Assembly: GCA_030426445.1 (NCBI GenBank)
Contig: JAUHYS010000088.1
Location: 1-8,001, forward strand
Length of the DNA stretch: 8,001 nt
Direction of reading: 5' to 3'
Source of the DNA: a bacterium
GTDB lineage: Bacteria > UBA10199 > DSSB01
Part shown: positions 1-6,897 of the stretch, piece by piece
Layout of the letters: every line of letters begins with the position of its first letter
How positions within the stretch are numbered: the stretch's first letter is position 1
Made by a program: the position numbers and the translations under genes
Notes under the pieces: model-generated
What the model saw: only the letters and a program-made list of their open reading frames with translations
Database searches by the model: none
What the model was told of the DNA's origin: nothing

Positions 1-1592
1 TCGAGGGTCTGGATCTTCGTAGTTTTACCCAGTTTTTGCCTTCAAGCTTGGATGAAAAAAGCCAGCATGTCATTTTAACGATGATGTTAGAAGTACTAGA
101 GGGCCTGCAATATGCGCATAATCGTTATTTAGCTTCAGAAAAAGCCCTTGGGGTTATTCACCGCGATATCAGTCCACAAAATATCTTGGTTAGCTTACAA
201 GGAGAAATCAAAGTGACTGACTTTGGAATTGCCAAAGCGGTTACCCAAACTCACGAAACTCAAACAGGAGTCCTCAAAGGCAAATTTTCTTATATGTCTC
301 CAGAGCAAGCCATGGGTCAAACTTTGGATAAAAGGAGTGACCTCTTTTCTTGGGGCATTGTGTGCTTTGAAATGCTTTTTAGACAAAGGCCTTTTCAAGG
401 AAAGACAGATATTGAGACCATTGATAAAATTCGTAAAGCAGAATTGGATTGGCCTGAATTCACTTCTCAAAAATTGTTTCCAGGCGTTAAAGAAATCCTT
501 AATCGAGTTTTAGCCAAAAATTCTGAGGATCGCTTTCAGGATGCTCAAGAAATCATCGAGAGCTTGGAAGCTTTGTTACCAGGTAAAAGACGTCTCAATC
601 AGATGCAATTATCTACTTATTTTAATGAACAGCTTTCACTTAAAAATAAATTAAGCAAGCAGGAAGAGCTTAACTTAGGTAAGCATAACAAAACCCTTCC
701 CCTAGAAAAGACCCCTTCCAGTGAACAAACCGTATCACTGGTACAAGCAGACTTAGAGGATTTGTTTTCAGAAGAAAAAGATTTTGTAAGCTCGCAGGGT
801 TTTTCAGGATCAACACAAGAAAAACAGTTTAAGCTTGAACCTTCCTCAAAATTTTTTCAAAAAAATGATTTCTCATGGAAAAAAATGTTCATGGCTTTGA
901 CTTCTTTGATATTCATTATTGCAGGAGTTTTCTTCAGTCCTCAAATAATTGCTTATATATCTAAGTTTCAAAACCACACTGGCAATACTGAGTCATCGGA
1001 GCTTCAAAAGAAAGAGGGTCATAGCGAGGAGCGGATAAATGCGGTACAAAACCCACCCCAATGGCCTTTTGAATATGCTTCTAATATGGAATCAGTGATT
1101 AATCAGCAAGTCGAGAAGTTTCCAGTGACTCTTGAGCTTTCGGTCAGTCCGATGAATGGAAAGCTTGTCGCTCAATTTCCAGGGGGTTCAAAGTCAGCTA
1201 TTGGCAAATTGGTTTTGCCTCCTTTAAAAGCTGGTACAAGTGTTCAAGTGATGGCTAGTCTCTCCGGTTATGAAACAAAACAAAAAAAAATAACTCTTTC
1301 TGGACAAGAAGGGCGTGTTAAAGAAAGTCTTAGTTTGATAAAAGAGGAGCCTAAATTTGGGAGACTCAGCGTGAATTCCGCTCCGGTGTGGGGTAAAGTG
1401 TTTGTTGGTAAGCTGGTAACAGATGTCCCCACACCACTCAAATCAAGAAGGCTCGCTGTAGGAACCTATCCCGTGACAGTAAAAAGCGCAGATGGTCAAA
1501 TGAAAGTGAGTGGATCGGCAAGGGTTCGTGCAGGCCATCACACCGTATGTCAGGCAAATTTTAAAAATGTTCCGAGGATACAATGCAACTAG
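1..1592 (+). CDS. Membrane-anchored Ser/Thr protein kinase with C-terminal PEGA-like region (5' end outside window)
   Basis: This is the 3' part of a Hanks-type Ser/Thr kinase gene. The frame is open from base 3 to the left edge, so the real start lies outside; the TTG at 36 is an internal Leu codon. Numbering visible residues from the codon at 3, I see the catalytic loop HRDISPQN (HRD 53-55, Asp55 as catalytic base, Asn60), the metal-binding DFG (73-75), the SPE form of the APE motif (99-101) and the DxxxWG helix (113-118). The N-lobe with the Gly-rich loop and VAIK lysine is off the window. The kinase domain ends near 195. A polar Ser/Gln/Lys/Glu-rich linker follows, then one hydrophobic segment (about 295-311), then an outer region of roughly 215 residues with two PEGA-like beta repeats (about 375-448 and 453-523) and two cysteines (516, 528). 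Catalytic residues are intact, so it should be active. The HRDxSPQN form and PEGA region are common in delta-type bacteria. Substrate and ligand are unknown. The stop overlaps the next gene by 10 bases. Confidence 0.9.
   Translation, partial: EGLDLRSFTQFLPSSLDEKSQHVILTMMLEVLEGLQYAHNRYLASEKALGVIHRDISPQNILVSLQGEIKVTDFGIAKAVTQTHETQTGVLKGKFSYMSPEQAMGQTLDKRSDLFSWGIVCFEMLFRQRPFQGKTDIETIDKIRKAELDWPEFTSQKLFPGVKEILNRVLAKNSEDRFQDAQEIIESLEALLPGKRRLNQMQLSTYFNEQLSLKNKLSKQEELNLGKHNKTLPLEKTPSSEQTVSLVQADLEDLFSEEKDFVSSQGFSGSTQEKQFKLEPSSKFFQKNDFSWKKMFMALTSLIFIIAGVFFSPQIIAYISKFQNHTGNTESSELQKKEGHSEERINAVQNPPQWPFEYASNMESVINQQVEKFPVTLELSVSPMNGKLVAQFPGGSKSAIGKLVLPPLKAGTSVQVMASLSGYETKQKKITLSGQEGRVKESLSLIKEEPKFGRLSVNSAPVWGKVFVGKLVTDVPTPLKSRRLAVGTYPVTVKSADGQMKVSGSARVRAGHHTVCQANFKNVPRIQCN
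1574..1585 (+). promoter_or_regulatory. Ribosome binding site and start of the first M16 gene inside the kinase 3' end
   Basis: GAGG at 1574-1577 sits 5 bases before the ATG at 1583 and lies within the last kinase codons. A second in-frame ATG at 1595 would give a more typical signal-peptide start (MLKKIS) but has no Shine-Dalgarno match at usable distance, so 1583 is preferred. Either start leaves the predicted mature protein unchanged. Confidence 0.5.
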
Positions 1593-3088
1593 CCATGTTA
1601 AAAAAAATTTCTTTATTGAGTTCTGTTATTTTAATTTTTCTTTTCGTTTTTTCAAGCAGGCTTGAGGCCAACCCGGGCTCTCCTTTAAAAAATGTTCAAG
1701 AGATAACACTTAAAAATGGAATGAAGTTCCTTTTATTACATCGAGAGGGAGCGCCGGTTTTCAGTGCTTATATTCGAGTCAGGGTGGGGGGTATCGACGA
1801 ACAATCAGGACAGACAGGCATTGCTCATTTGCTAGAACATATGGCTTTTAAAGGGACCTCGCAGATTGGGACTCAGGATTATCATCGAGAAAAAAAACTA
1901 CTTGAGGAAATTGAAAATCTGCATGAACAAGTTTTTCAAGCTCCTCCTGAAAAAAAGCAAGCTTTGCATGAACAACTTCAGCAAAAAATTGAGCAAGCAG
2001 GTCAGTTAGTCGATAAGGAAGCTTTTTCTCGTATTTATATGCGCAATGGGGCTTCTAATCTTAATGCAACAACTAGCCAGGATTTGACTTCATATTTTGT
2101 GACACTTCCAAGTAATAAACTCGAGCTTTGGGCTTTTTTAGAATCCAGTCGATTGAAAGATCCAGTCTTTAGAGAGTTTTATTCTGAACTCGATGTAGTT
2201 TTAGAAGAACGGCGTATGCGAGTGGAAGATTCTCCATTTGGAAAGCTTTATGAAAAATTCAAAGAAAATGCTTTTAAAGAGAGCCTCTATCAACGACCTA
2301 CTATAGGCTATGCGGAGGATATTAAAAAACTCAGTGCCAAAGACCTTCGGCAGTTTTATCAACGCTACTATGTGCCCTCCAATATGGTGGGGACCCTTGT
2401 AGGAAATTTTAATGTAAAAGAAACTAAAGACATTTTGCGTCGTTATTTTGAAGAATTGGAAGCTGGTAAATCGATTCCCAAGCTGAAAGATAAAGAGCCT
2501 GAGCCCAAAGCCCAATCTATCATTAAAATTCAATATGACGCTTCACCTATTGTGATGATAGGTTATCTGAAACCGACCTTACCCCATCCGGATGATTATA
2601 GCTTTGATGTCTTTCATCAAATTTTTTGTGAAGGGCGCTCTAGTCGGCTTTATCAGCGTTGGGTTGTGAAAGATAAACTAGCTTCTAATGTAGGCTGTAG
2701 TTCTTCAGTGCCTGGAGCCCGTTTGAATAACCTTTATTTTATCTATGCGAGTGTGCAAAAAGGGCAGCAGGCACAAGAGCTTTTAGATACGATGGATGAA
2801 GAAATTCAAGATTTTATTGAAAAAGGCCCTTCGTTAAGGGAATTAAAAAAGGCTAAAAAAGGTTTGCTTTCTGATTGGTACTATCAAATGCAAGGAAACA
2901 AAAATATTGCTGAACAACTTAGCTACTACGAAGTACTCACGGGTACTTGGAAATATATTTTGGAGCACCCTAAAAAGATTTCAGAAATTAGCCAAGAGGA
3001 CTTAATCAAGCTTGCCAAAAAATATCTTAATCCAAAACGCCGTCAAGTGGGTATTCTAGAATCGACTCCTAAGGAGAAGGCTCCATGA
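1583..3088 (+). CDS. Secreted M16 zinc metallopeptidase, catalytic (HxxEH) subunit
   Basis: This is an insulinase/pitrilysin-family (M16, probably M16B) peptidase of 501 residues. A signal peptide covers about residues 1-29 (Lys-Lys, then a hydrophobic core, likely cut after LEA), so it acts in the periplasm or outside. The inverted zinc motif HLLEH is at 82-86, with Glu85 as catalytic base and His82/His86 as ligands. The downstream ELDVVLEE holds Glu202 and Glu209; Glu209 is the likely third ligand. A charged helical insertion at about 101-148 lengthens the spacing from His86 to the third ligand to 123 residues, against about 77 in pitrilysin. The second half carries GRSSRLYQR (351-359), but the place where M16 proteins have the substrate-binding Arg/Tyr pair reads Lys363 and Val370, so it probably needs a partner. 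The neighbour downstream overlaps by 4 bases and supplies that pair. Natural substrates cannot be read from sequence. Confidence 0.93.
   Translation: MQLAMLKKISLLSSVILIFLFVFSSRLEANPGSPLKNVQEITLKNGMKFLLLHREGAPVFSAYIRVRVGGIDEQSGQTGIAHLLEHMAFKGTSQIGTQDYHREKKLLEEIENLHEQVFQAPPEKKQALHEQLQQKIEQAGQLVDKEAFSRIYMRNGASNLNATTSQDLTSYFVTLPSNKLELWAFLESSRLKDPVFREFYSELDVVLEERRMRVEDSPFGKLYEKFKENAFKESLYQRPTIGYAEDIKKLSAKDLRQFYQRYYVPSNMVGTLVGNFNVKETKDILRRYFEELEAGKSIPKLKDKEPEPKAQSIIKIQYDASPIVMIGYLKPTLPHPDDYSFDVFHQIFCEGRSSRLYQRWVVKDKLASNVGCSSSVPGARLNNLYFIYASVQKGQQAQELLDTMDEEIQDFIEKGPSLRELKKAKKGLLSDWYYQMQGNKNIAEQLSYYEVLTGTWKYILEHPKKISEISQEDLIKLAKKYLNPKRRQVGILESTPKEKAP
3071..3087 (+). promoter_or_regulatory. Strong ribosome binding site for the second M16 gene
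   Basis: AAGGAG at 3071-3076 lies 8 bases before the ATG at 3085, inside the last codons of the first M16 gene. The ATGA overlap joins stop and start, so translation of the two subunits is probably coupled, which fits equal production of a heterodimer. Confidence 0.7.
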
Positions 3089-4488
3089 AACAAATCATTT
3101 TTTTACTTTTTTTGTGTTCGGTTTTTTTTGCGACAGAGATTCAAGCTCAAGAGAGTGTTATTCAAAGTCTGGAAAGCAAACCCTTAGCTCAAGAAAAATT
3201 TCCAAAAATTCATCGTCAAAGCTTAGAAAATGGTATCAAGCTTTTAGCCCTACAAGATGATGAGTTTCCAGTGGTGCGGGGTTTTATTTATGTGAAGGTG
3301 GGCAGCATATACGAACCTACAGATAAAGTGGGTCTGTCCGAAATGATGGGGGAGCTTTTACGTAGTGGAGGGACAAAAGCAACTTCTTCTACCGAGATGG
3401 ACGAGCGTTTGGATTTCTTAGGAGCCAAGGTGGCTACCGACTTTGATCGTGAAGCAGGTAAGGTTTTTTTCACCTGTCTTAAGGAAGACTTTCCTCAAGT
3501 GCTACAACTCGTTTTCCAAATGTTAAAAGAACCTGCTTTTGAGAAGGATAAAGTAGAGCTCACTCGTTTAAAAATGCTCGAGGCCCTACGCCGTCAAAAC
3601 GATGAACCCGCTCAGATTGCAAAACGTCAATTTGCTAAGATGCTTTATGGTCCAAATAATATTTGGAGTCGAACCCCCACCCAGAGTTCTATTAAAAAAA
3701 TAACTCAAAAGGATTTGATTGATTTTCATCAGCGTTTTTTTGGCCCCAATCGGATTATTATGGGCTTGTCGGGTGACTTTTCTTTGGAAGAGGCTACTCA
3801 GCAAATTAAAAAAGCCAACAAAGATTGGATCCCAATTAAACGCCCTTTACCGAAATTGCCAGTTCTAGAAAAAAAATGGCTTTCACAAAAAGTTATTTTC
3901 AACAAAAAAACAGATCAGACGACTATCATCATGGGTCATTATGGGGATAAGCGTTTTAACTCTGATAAGTTTGCACTTTTGGTCATGAATAGTATTCTCG
4001 GTGGGGATCTTTGGACCAGTCGATTAGGTAAACAAATTCGCTCCACTTTGGGATTATCCTATGGGATTTATTCGGACTTTGGTTTGCAAACCGATTACGG
4101 TCTGTTCCGGATTCTTGTGCAAACTAAAGTCGTCAGTACGCAACAGGTGATTGAAGAAACGCAAAAGATTTTAGAGGAAATTGCTAAAGGAGAAAGCTTC
4201 AATGAAGCTGAGCTTGATTTGCATAAAGAATCTATTTTAAACTCGCTTTACTCGGAGTATGATCCTCCTTATAACTATTTGAAGGATGAAGTACGCTTTG
4301 AATATTTAGGCTACCCTCCCGATTATTTAAAAGTCTTTCGTCAAAATATTAGCCAGGTTAAGCTTGAGGATATTGAAAGAGTCGCTAAACAGTATTTGAA
4401 ACCAGAAAAAATATCTATTGTCATTATTGGTGATCAAGATCAGCTTAAAAACATGTCCGATTTTGAGTTTAAGGAATTGGAACCTTAA
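3085..4488 (+). CDS. Secreted M16 peptidase homologue, non-catalytic (Arg/Tyr) subunit
   Basis: This M16-family protein of 467 residues has a signal peptide at about 1-21 (hydrophobic core from residue 4, likely cut after IQA). It has the fold landmarks of M16B: an N-terminal VKVGSIYEP strand, LLRSGGT after the motif helix, and in the second half GGDLWTSRL followed by IRSTLGLSY. The position of HxxEH reads Glu86-Met-Met-Gly89-Glu90, so both histidines and the catalytic glutamate are gone and it should not bind zinc or cleave by itself; a glutamate at 166 aligns with the third ligand. It keeps Arg319 and Tyr326, spaced 7 apart, the pair that holds the substrate backbone in M16 enzymes. In two-subunit M16B peptidases such a partner completes the active site of the HxxEH subunit, and the overlapping upstream gene encodes exactly that subunit. 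I infer a periplasmic heterodimer. Confidence 0.9.
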   Translation: MKQIIFLLFLCSVFFATEIQAQESVIQSLESKPLAQEKFPKIHRQSLENGIKLLALQDDEFPVVRGFIYVKVGSIYEPTDKVGLSEMMGELLRSGGTKATSSTEMDERLDFLGAKVATDFDREAGKVFFTCLKEDFPQVLQLVFQMLKEPAFEKDKVELTRLKMLEALRRQNDEPAQIAKRQFAKMLYGPNNIWSRTPTQSSIKKITQKDLIDFHQRFFGPNRIIMGLSGDFSLEEATQQIKKANKDWIPIKRPLPKLPVLEKKWLSQKVIFNKKTDQTTIIMGHYGDKRFNSDKFALLVMNSILGGDLWTSRLGKQIRSTLGLSYGIYSDFGLQTDYGLFRILVQTKVVSTQQVIEETQKILEEIAKGESFNEAELDLHKESILNSLYSEYDPPYNYLKDEVRFEYLGYPPDYLKVFRQNISQVKLEDIERVAKQYLKPEKISIVIIGDQDQLKNMSDFEFKELEP

Positions 4489-4511
4489 AAATAAGTAAGA
4501 AAACACAAGTT

Positions 4512-6185
4512 ATGAAAACACAAATCGCAGAAAGAATTGCTCAGGCATTAAAAAAATTGGAAATTCACTTTCCTTTAGAAAAAATTGAAGTCGAATTTCC
4601 AAAAGTTAAAGAACATGGGGATTATAGCACTAATATTGCTATGGTTTTGGCAAAGGAATTAAAAAACACTCCTAGAAAAATTGCCGAAGAACTTGTTGCA
4701 GTTCTTAGTGAGTATAAAGACTTTTTTCAGAAAATAGAAATCGCTGGACCGGGCTTTATTAATTTTTTTCTAGAACCCTCTGCTTATCACGAAGCTTTAA
4801 AAAATGTTTGGGATAAAAATAACGAATTAGTTTTACCCAATATTGGCAATAACAAAAAAGTTCTGATCGAGTTTTTAAGTGCTAATCCCACAGGGCCTAT
4901 GCATGTTGGGCATGGGCGCAATGCCGTGGTTGGGGACGTCCTGGCTCGTTTGTTAGAGAAGGTAGGGTATCAAGTAACACGAGAATTTTATATTAACGAC
5001 CATGGTGTACAGATCCGCACTTTGGGGCGCTCTGGTCAATATTACTATAAACGTTTGGTGGGTGATATCAATGATGAGCAGCTAGCAGATGATGTTTATC
5101 GCGGCGAGTATCTTGAGATATTAGTAAAAAAACTAAAGGAAGAAATTAAAGAGCTAGTGGGGGATACTTTACTCATTGGAAAGCTTTTGGGAGAACACCT
5201 TTTAGAAAAAATTAAAGTAGAACTCGAGAGATTAGATATTCGATTTGATCGTTACTTTAGTGAGAGTTCACTTTATTCTAAAGGAAAAATTGATGAAATG
5301 TTTGAGGCTCTCAAAGATAAAACCTACGAACGTGATGGCGCTTTATGGTTTCATTCGACTCTTTTTGGTGATGACAAAGACCGAGTGTTAAGAAAAAATG
5401 ACGGTTCCTTGACCTATTTTTCTCCTGATATTGCCTATCATTTAGATAAGTTCGAAAGAAATTACGATTTTTATATTAACGTCTTTGGTGCTGATCACGG
5501 AGGTTATATTCAGCGCTTGCAAGCAGCAGTAGAAGCCTTGGGTTATGAGACAAATCGCTTAGAATTTATTCTGATGCAGATGGTTAATCTTAAACGAGGA
5601 GATGAAAAAGTTGGGATGAGTAAGCGTTCCGGGGCATACGTTACTTTAGGAGAAGTCATTGATGAGGTCGGTCCAGATGCCACGCGTTTTTTCTTTATGA
5701 TGCGTTCTCATCAGACCACATTAGATTTTGATTTAGAGTTGGCTAAAAAACATAGCTCTGAAAATCCTGTTTTTTATTTACAGTATGCCCATGCTCGGAT
5801 TTGCTCTATATTTAATAAGCTTTCAGAAAAAGGAGAAAACGACTCTTTAAGCGAAGCTAATCTTGATTTGACATCTCTTGATTTGCCAGAAGAACTCGAA
5901 ATGATTAAATTACTTTTAAAATATCCCGAAGTTATGATGCAAGCGGCTGTAAAACGTGAGCCCCACCGTATAGGTTTTTATTTATTGGAAATCGCCAAGC
6001 TTTTTCAAAATTATTATACAAAAGGAAAACTCAACCCTCGTTATCGAGTTTTGGAGGGTGAAAAAGAGCAAATTCAAGCTAAATTCTATTTGCTGACAGC
6101 CATTCGAGCCGTGTTGCGTTTAGGTTTTAAGATTTTAGGCGTTTCGGCACCAGAATATATGGAAGCCCCTGAAGCGGAGGAATAA
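4512..6185 (+). CDS. argS: Arginyl-tRNA synthetase
   Basis: This is a class I aminoacyl-tRNA synthetase of 557 residues (E. coli ArgS has 577), which charges tRNA-Arg with arginine in the cytoplasm. Domains in order: an N-terminal ArgRS-specific domain (about 1-90) with the EHGDYSTNIA signature at 34-43; the Rossmann catalytic core with SANPTGPMHVGHGR at 123-136, containing the HIGH motif as HVGH (131-134); EFYINDHGVQI at 158-168; GADHGGYIQR at 326-335; and the second ATP motif as GMSKRSG (368-374), where Gly replaces the first Lys of KMSKR. A helical DALR-type anticodon-binding domain (about 418-557) starts with NPVFYLQYAHARI and ends in GVSAPEYM, as usual. The start at 4512 has no clear Shine-Dalgarno sequence in the 23-base gap; the next in-frame Met is residue 44, inside the conserved N-domain, so 4512 stands. 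It looks complete and functional. Confidence 0.97.
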   Translation: MKTQIAERIAQALKKLEIHFPLEKIEVEFPKVKEHGDYSTNIAMVLAKELKNTPRKIAEELVAVLSEYKDFFQKIEIAGPGFINFFLEPSAYHEALKNVWDKNNELVLPNIGNNKKVLIEFLSANPTGPMHVGHGRNAVVGDVLARLLEKVGYQVTREFYINDHGVQIRTLGRSGQYYYKRLVGDINDEQLADDVYRGEYLEILVKKLKEEIKELVGDTLLIGKLLGEHLLEKIKVELERLDIRFDRYFSESSLYSKGKIDEMFEALKDKTYERDGALWFHSTLFGDDKDRVLRKNDGSLTYFSPDIAYHLDKFERNYDFYINVFGADHGGYIQRLQAAVEALGYETNRLEFILMQMVNLKRGDEKVGMSKRSGAYVTLGEVIDEVGPDATRFFFMMRSHQTTLDFDLELAKKHSSENPVFYLQYAHARICSIFNKLSEKGENDSLSEANLDLTSLDLPEELEMIKLLLKYPEVMMQAAVKREPHRIGFYLLEIAKLFQNYYTKGKLNPRYRVLEGEKEQIQAKFYLLTAIRAVLRLGFKILGVSAPEYMEAPEAEE

Positions 6186-6189
6186 TATG
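6176..6189 (+). promoter_or_regulatory. Ribosome binding site for the SPOR-domain gene
   Basis: GGAGG at 6176-6180 lies 6 bases before the ATG at 6187 and is inside the final argS codons. Only one base separates the argS stop from this ATG, so translation is probably coupled or reinitiated. Confidence 0.7.
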
Positions 6190-6885
6190 GAAGAAAATAC
6201 TTCCTTTAAGTTAACCAAAAAGTGGATCTTGTTGTTTAGTTTTTTAGTCTTGTTTCTTTTAGCTTTAGTTTTTTTATTAGGAGCTCGCTTGGGAGGAGGG
6301 TGGATGAGTGCTGAGAAAGAAGAAAACTCAGTAGAAAAAAAATCGGATTCTCAACATGTAAGCGAAAAGGTCCTAAACGAAGAAAAAAATGCTAACTCAG
6401 AAAAAACCGAACCTGCAAAAGAATCACAAAGTGAAGAAGAAAATACCTACAAGCCAGATAATCAACTCGATGAAGGGGCACCTAAATATGAGGTGAGCAG
6501 TGAGGGGGATTCCATTCCAGTGGACTCTCCTAAAATTGGAAGCATTCCAGCCACAGGCTTGGGAGAAGAACAACAGGGTATGGACGCTGGACCGATGTAT
6601 CATTCTAAAAATCCTCAGACCATGATACGCTTTAAATCCAGTGATCATAGTCGTTTTGCAATTCAGATAGGGGAGTATCAAGACGAGTCCAGAGCCACCA
6701 AGACAATTAATGATCTTAATAAAAAAGGCTATGATGCCTACTTAGTGATTCAAAACCCAAAGAGTTATATTAAAAATTACTCTGTTAGGGTAGGTGCTTT
6801 TACAGACCACCAATCAGCAGAGTCTCTTGCAGCTTCCTTGAGCAATGCTTTACAATTAGAGCTACAAGTCATTCGTATTAATTAA
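6187..6885 (+). CDS. Membrane-anchored SPOR-domain protein (FtsN-like architecture)
   Basis: This 232-residue protein has the layout of cell-division SPOR proteins. A short cytoplasmic N-terminus with positive charge (Lys8, Lys11, Lys12) is followed by one hydrophobic segment (about 13-33). Next comes a long, low-complexity periplasmic linker rich in Glu, Lys, Ser and Asn (about 40-150), and then a C-terminal SPOR domain (about 154-231). SPOR landmarks are FAIQIGEYQDESRA at the first strand and helix, LNKKGYDAYLV, and YSVRVGAFTDHQSAESLA in the second repeat. SPOR domains bind septal peptidoglycan lacking stem peptides, so a role at the division site or in envelope maintenance is likely. Sequence similarity to E. 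coli FtsN outside SPOR is not evident, so I do not assign ftsN. A SPOR gene directly after argS is also found in other proteobacteria, for example Pseudomonas, which supports this as a conserved pairing. Confidence 0.9.
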   Translation: MEENTSFKLTKKWILLFSFLVLFLLALVFLLGARLGGGWMSAEKEENSVEKKSDSQHVSEKVLNEEKNANSEKTEPAKESQSEEENTYKPDNQLDEGAPKYEVSSEGDSIPVDSPKIGSIPATGLGEEQQGMDAGPMYHSKNPQTMIRFKSSDHSRFAIQIGEYQDESRATKTINDLNKKGYDAYLVIQNPKSYIKNYSVRVGAFTDHQSAESLAASLSNALQLELQVIRIN

Positions 6886-6897
6886 AATAAAAGAAGC

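Noticed and set aside
36..38. TTG as a start codon for the kinase
   Set aside because: The frame is open upstream to base 3 and reads as kinase C-lobe sequence (EGLDLRSFTQF), so this is an internal Leu codon and the gene is cut by the window edge.
195..2533. Open frames on the minus strand at 195-470 and 2201-2533
   Set aside because: They lie opposite strongly conserved kinase and M16 coding sequence, and their products show no recognisable motif.
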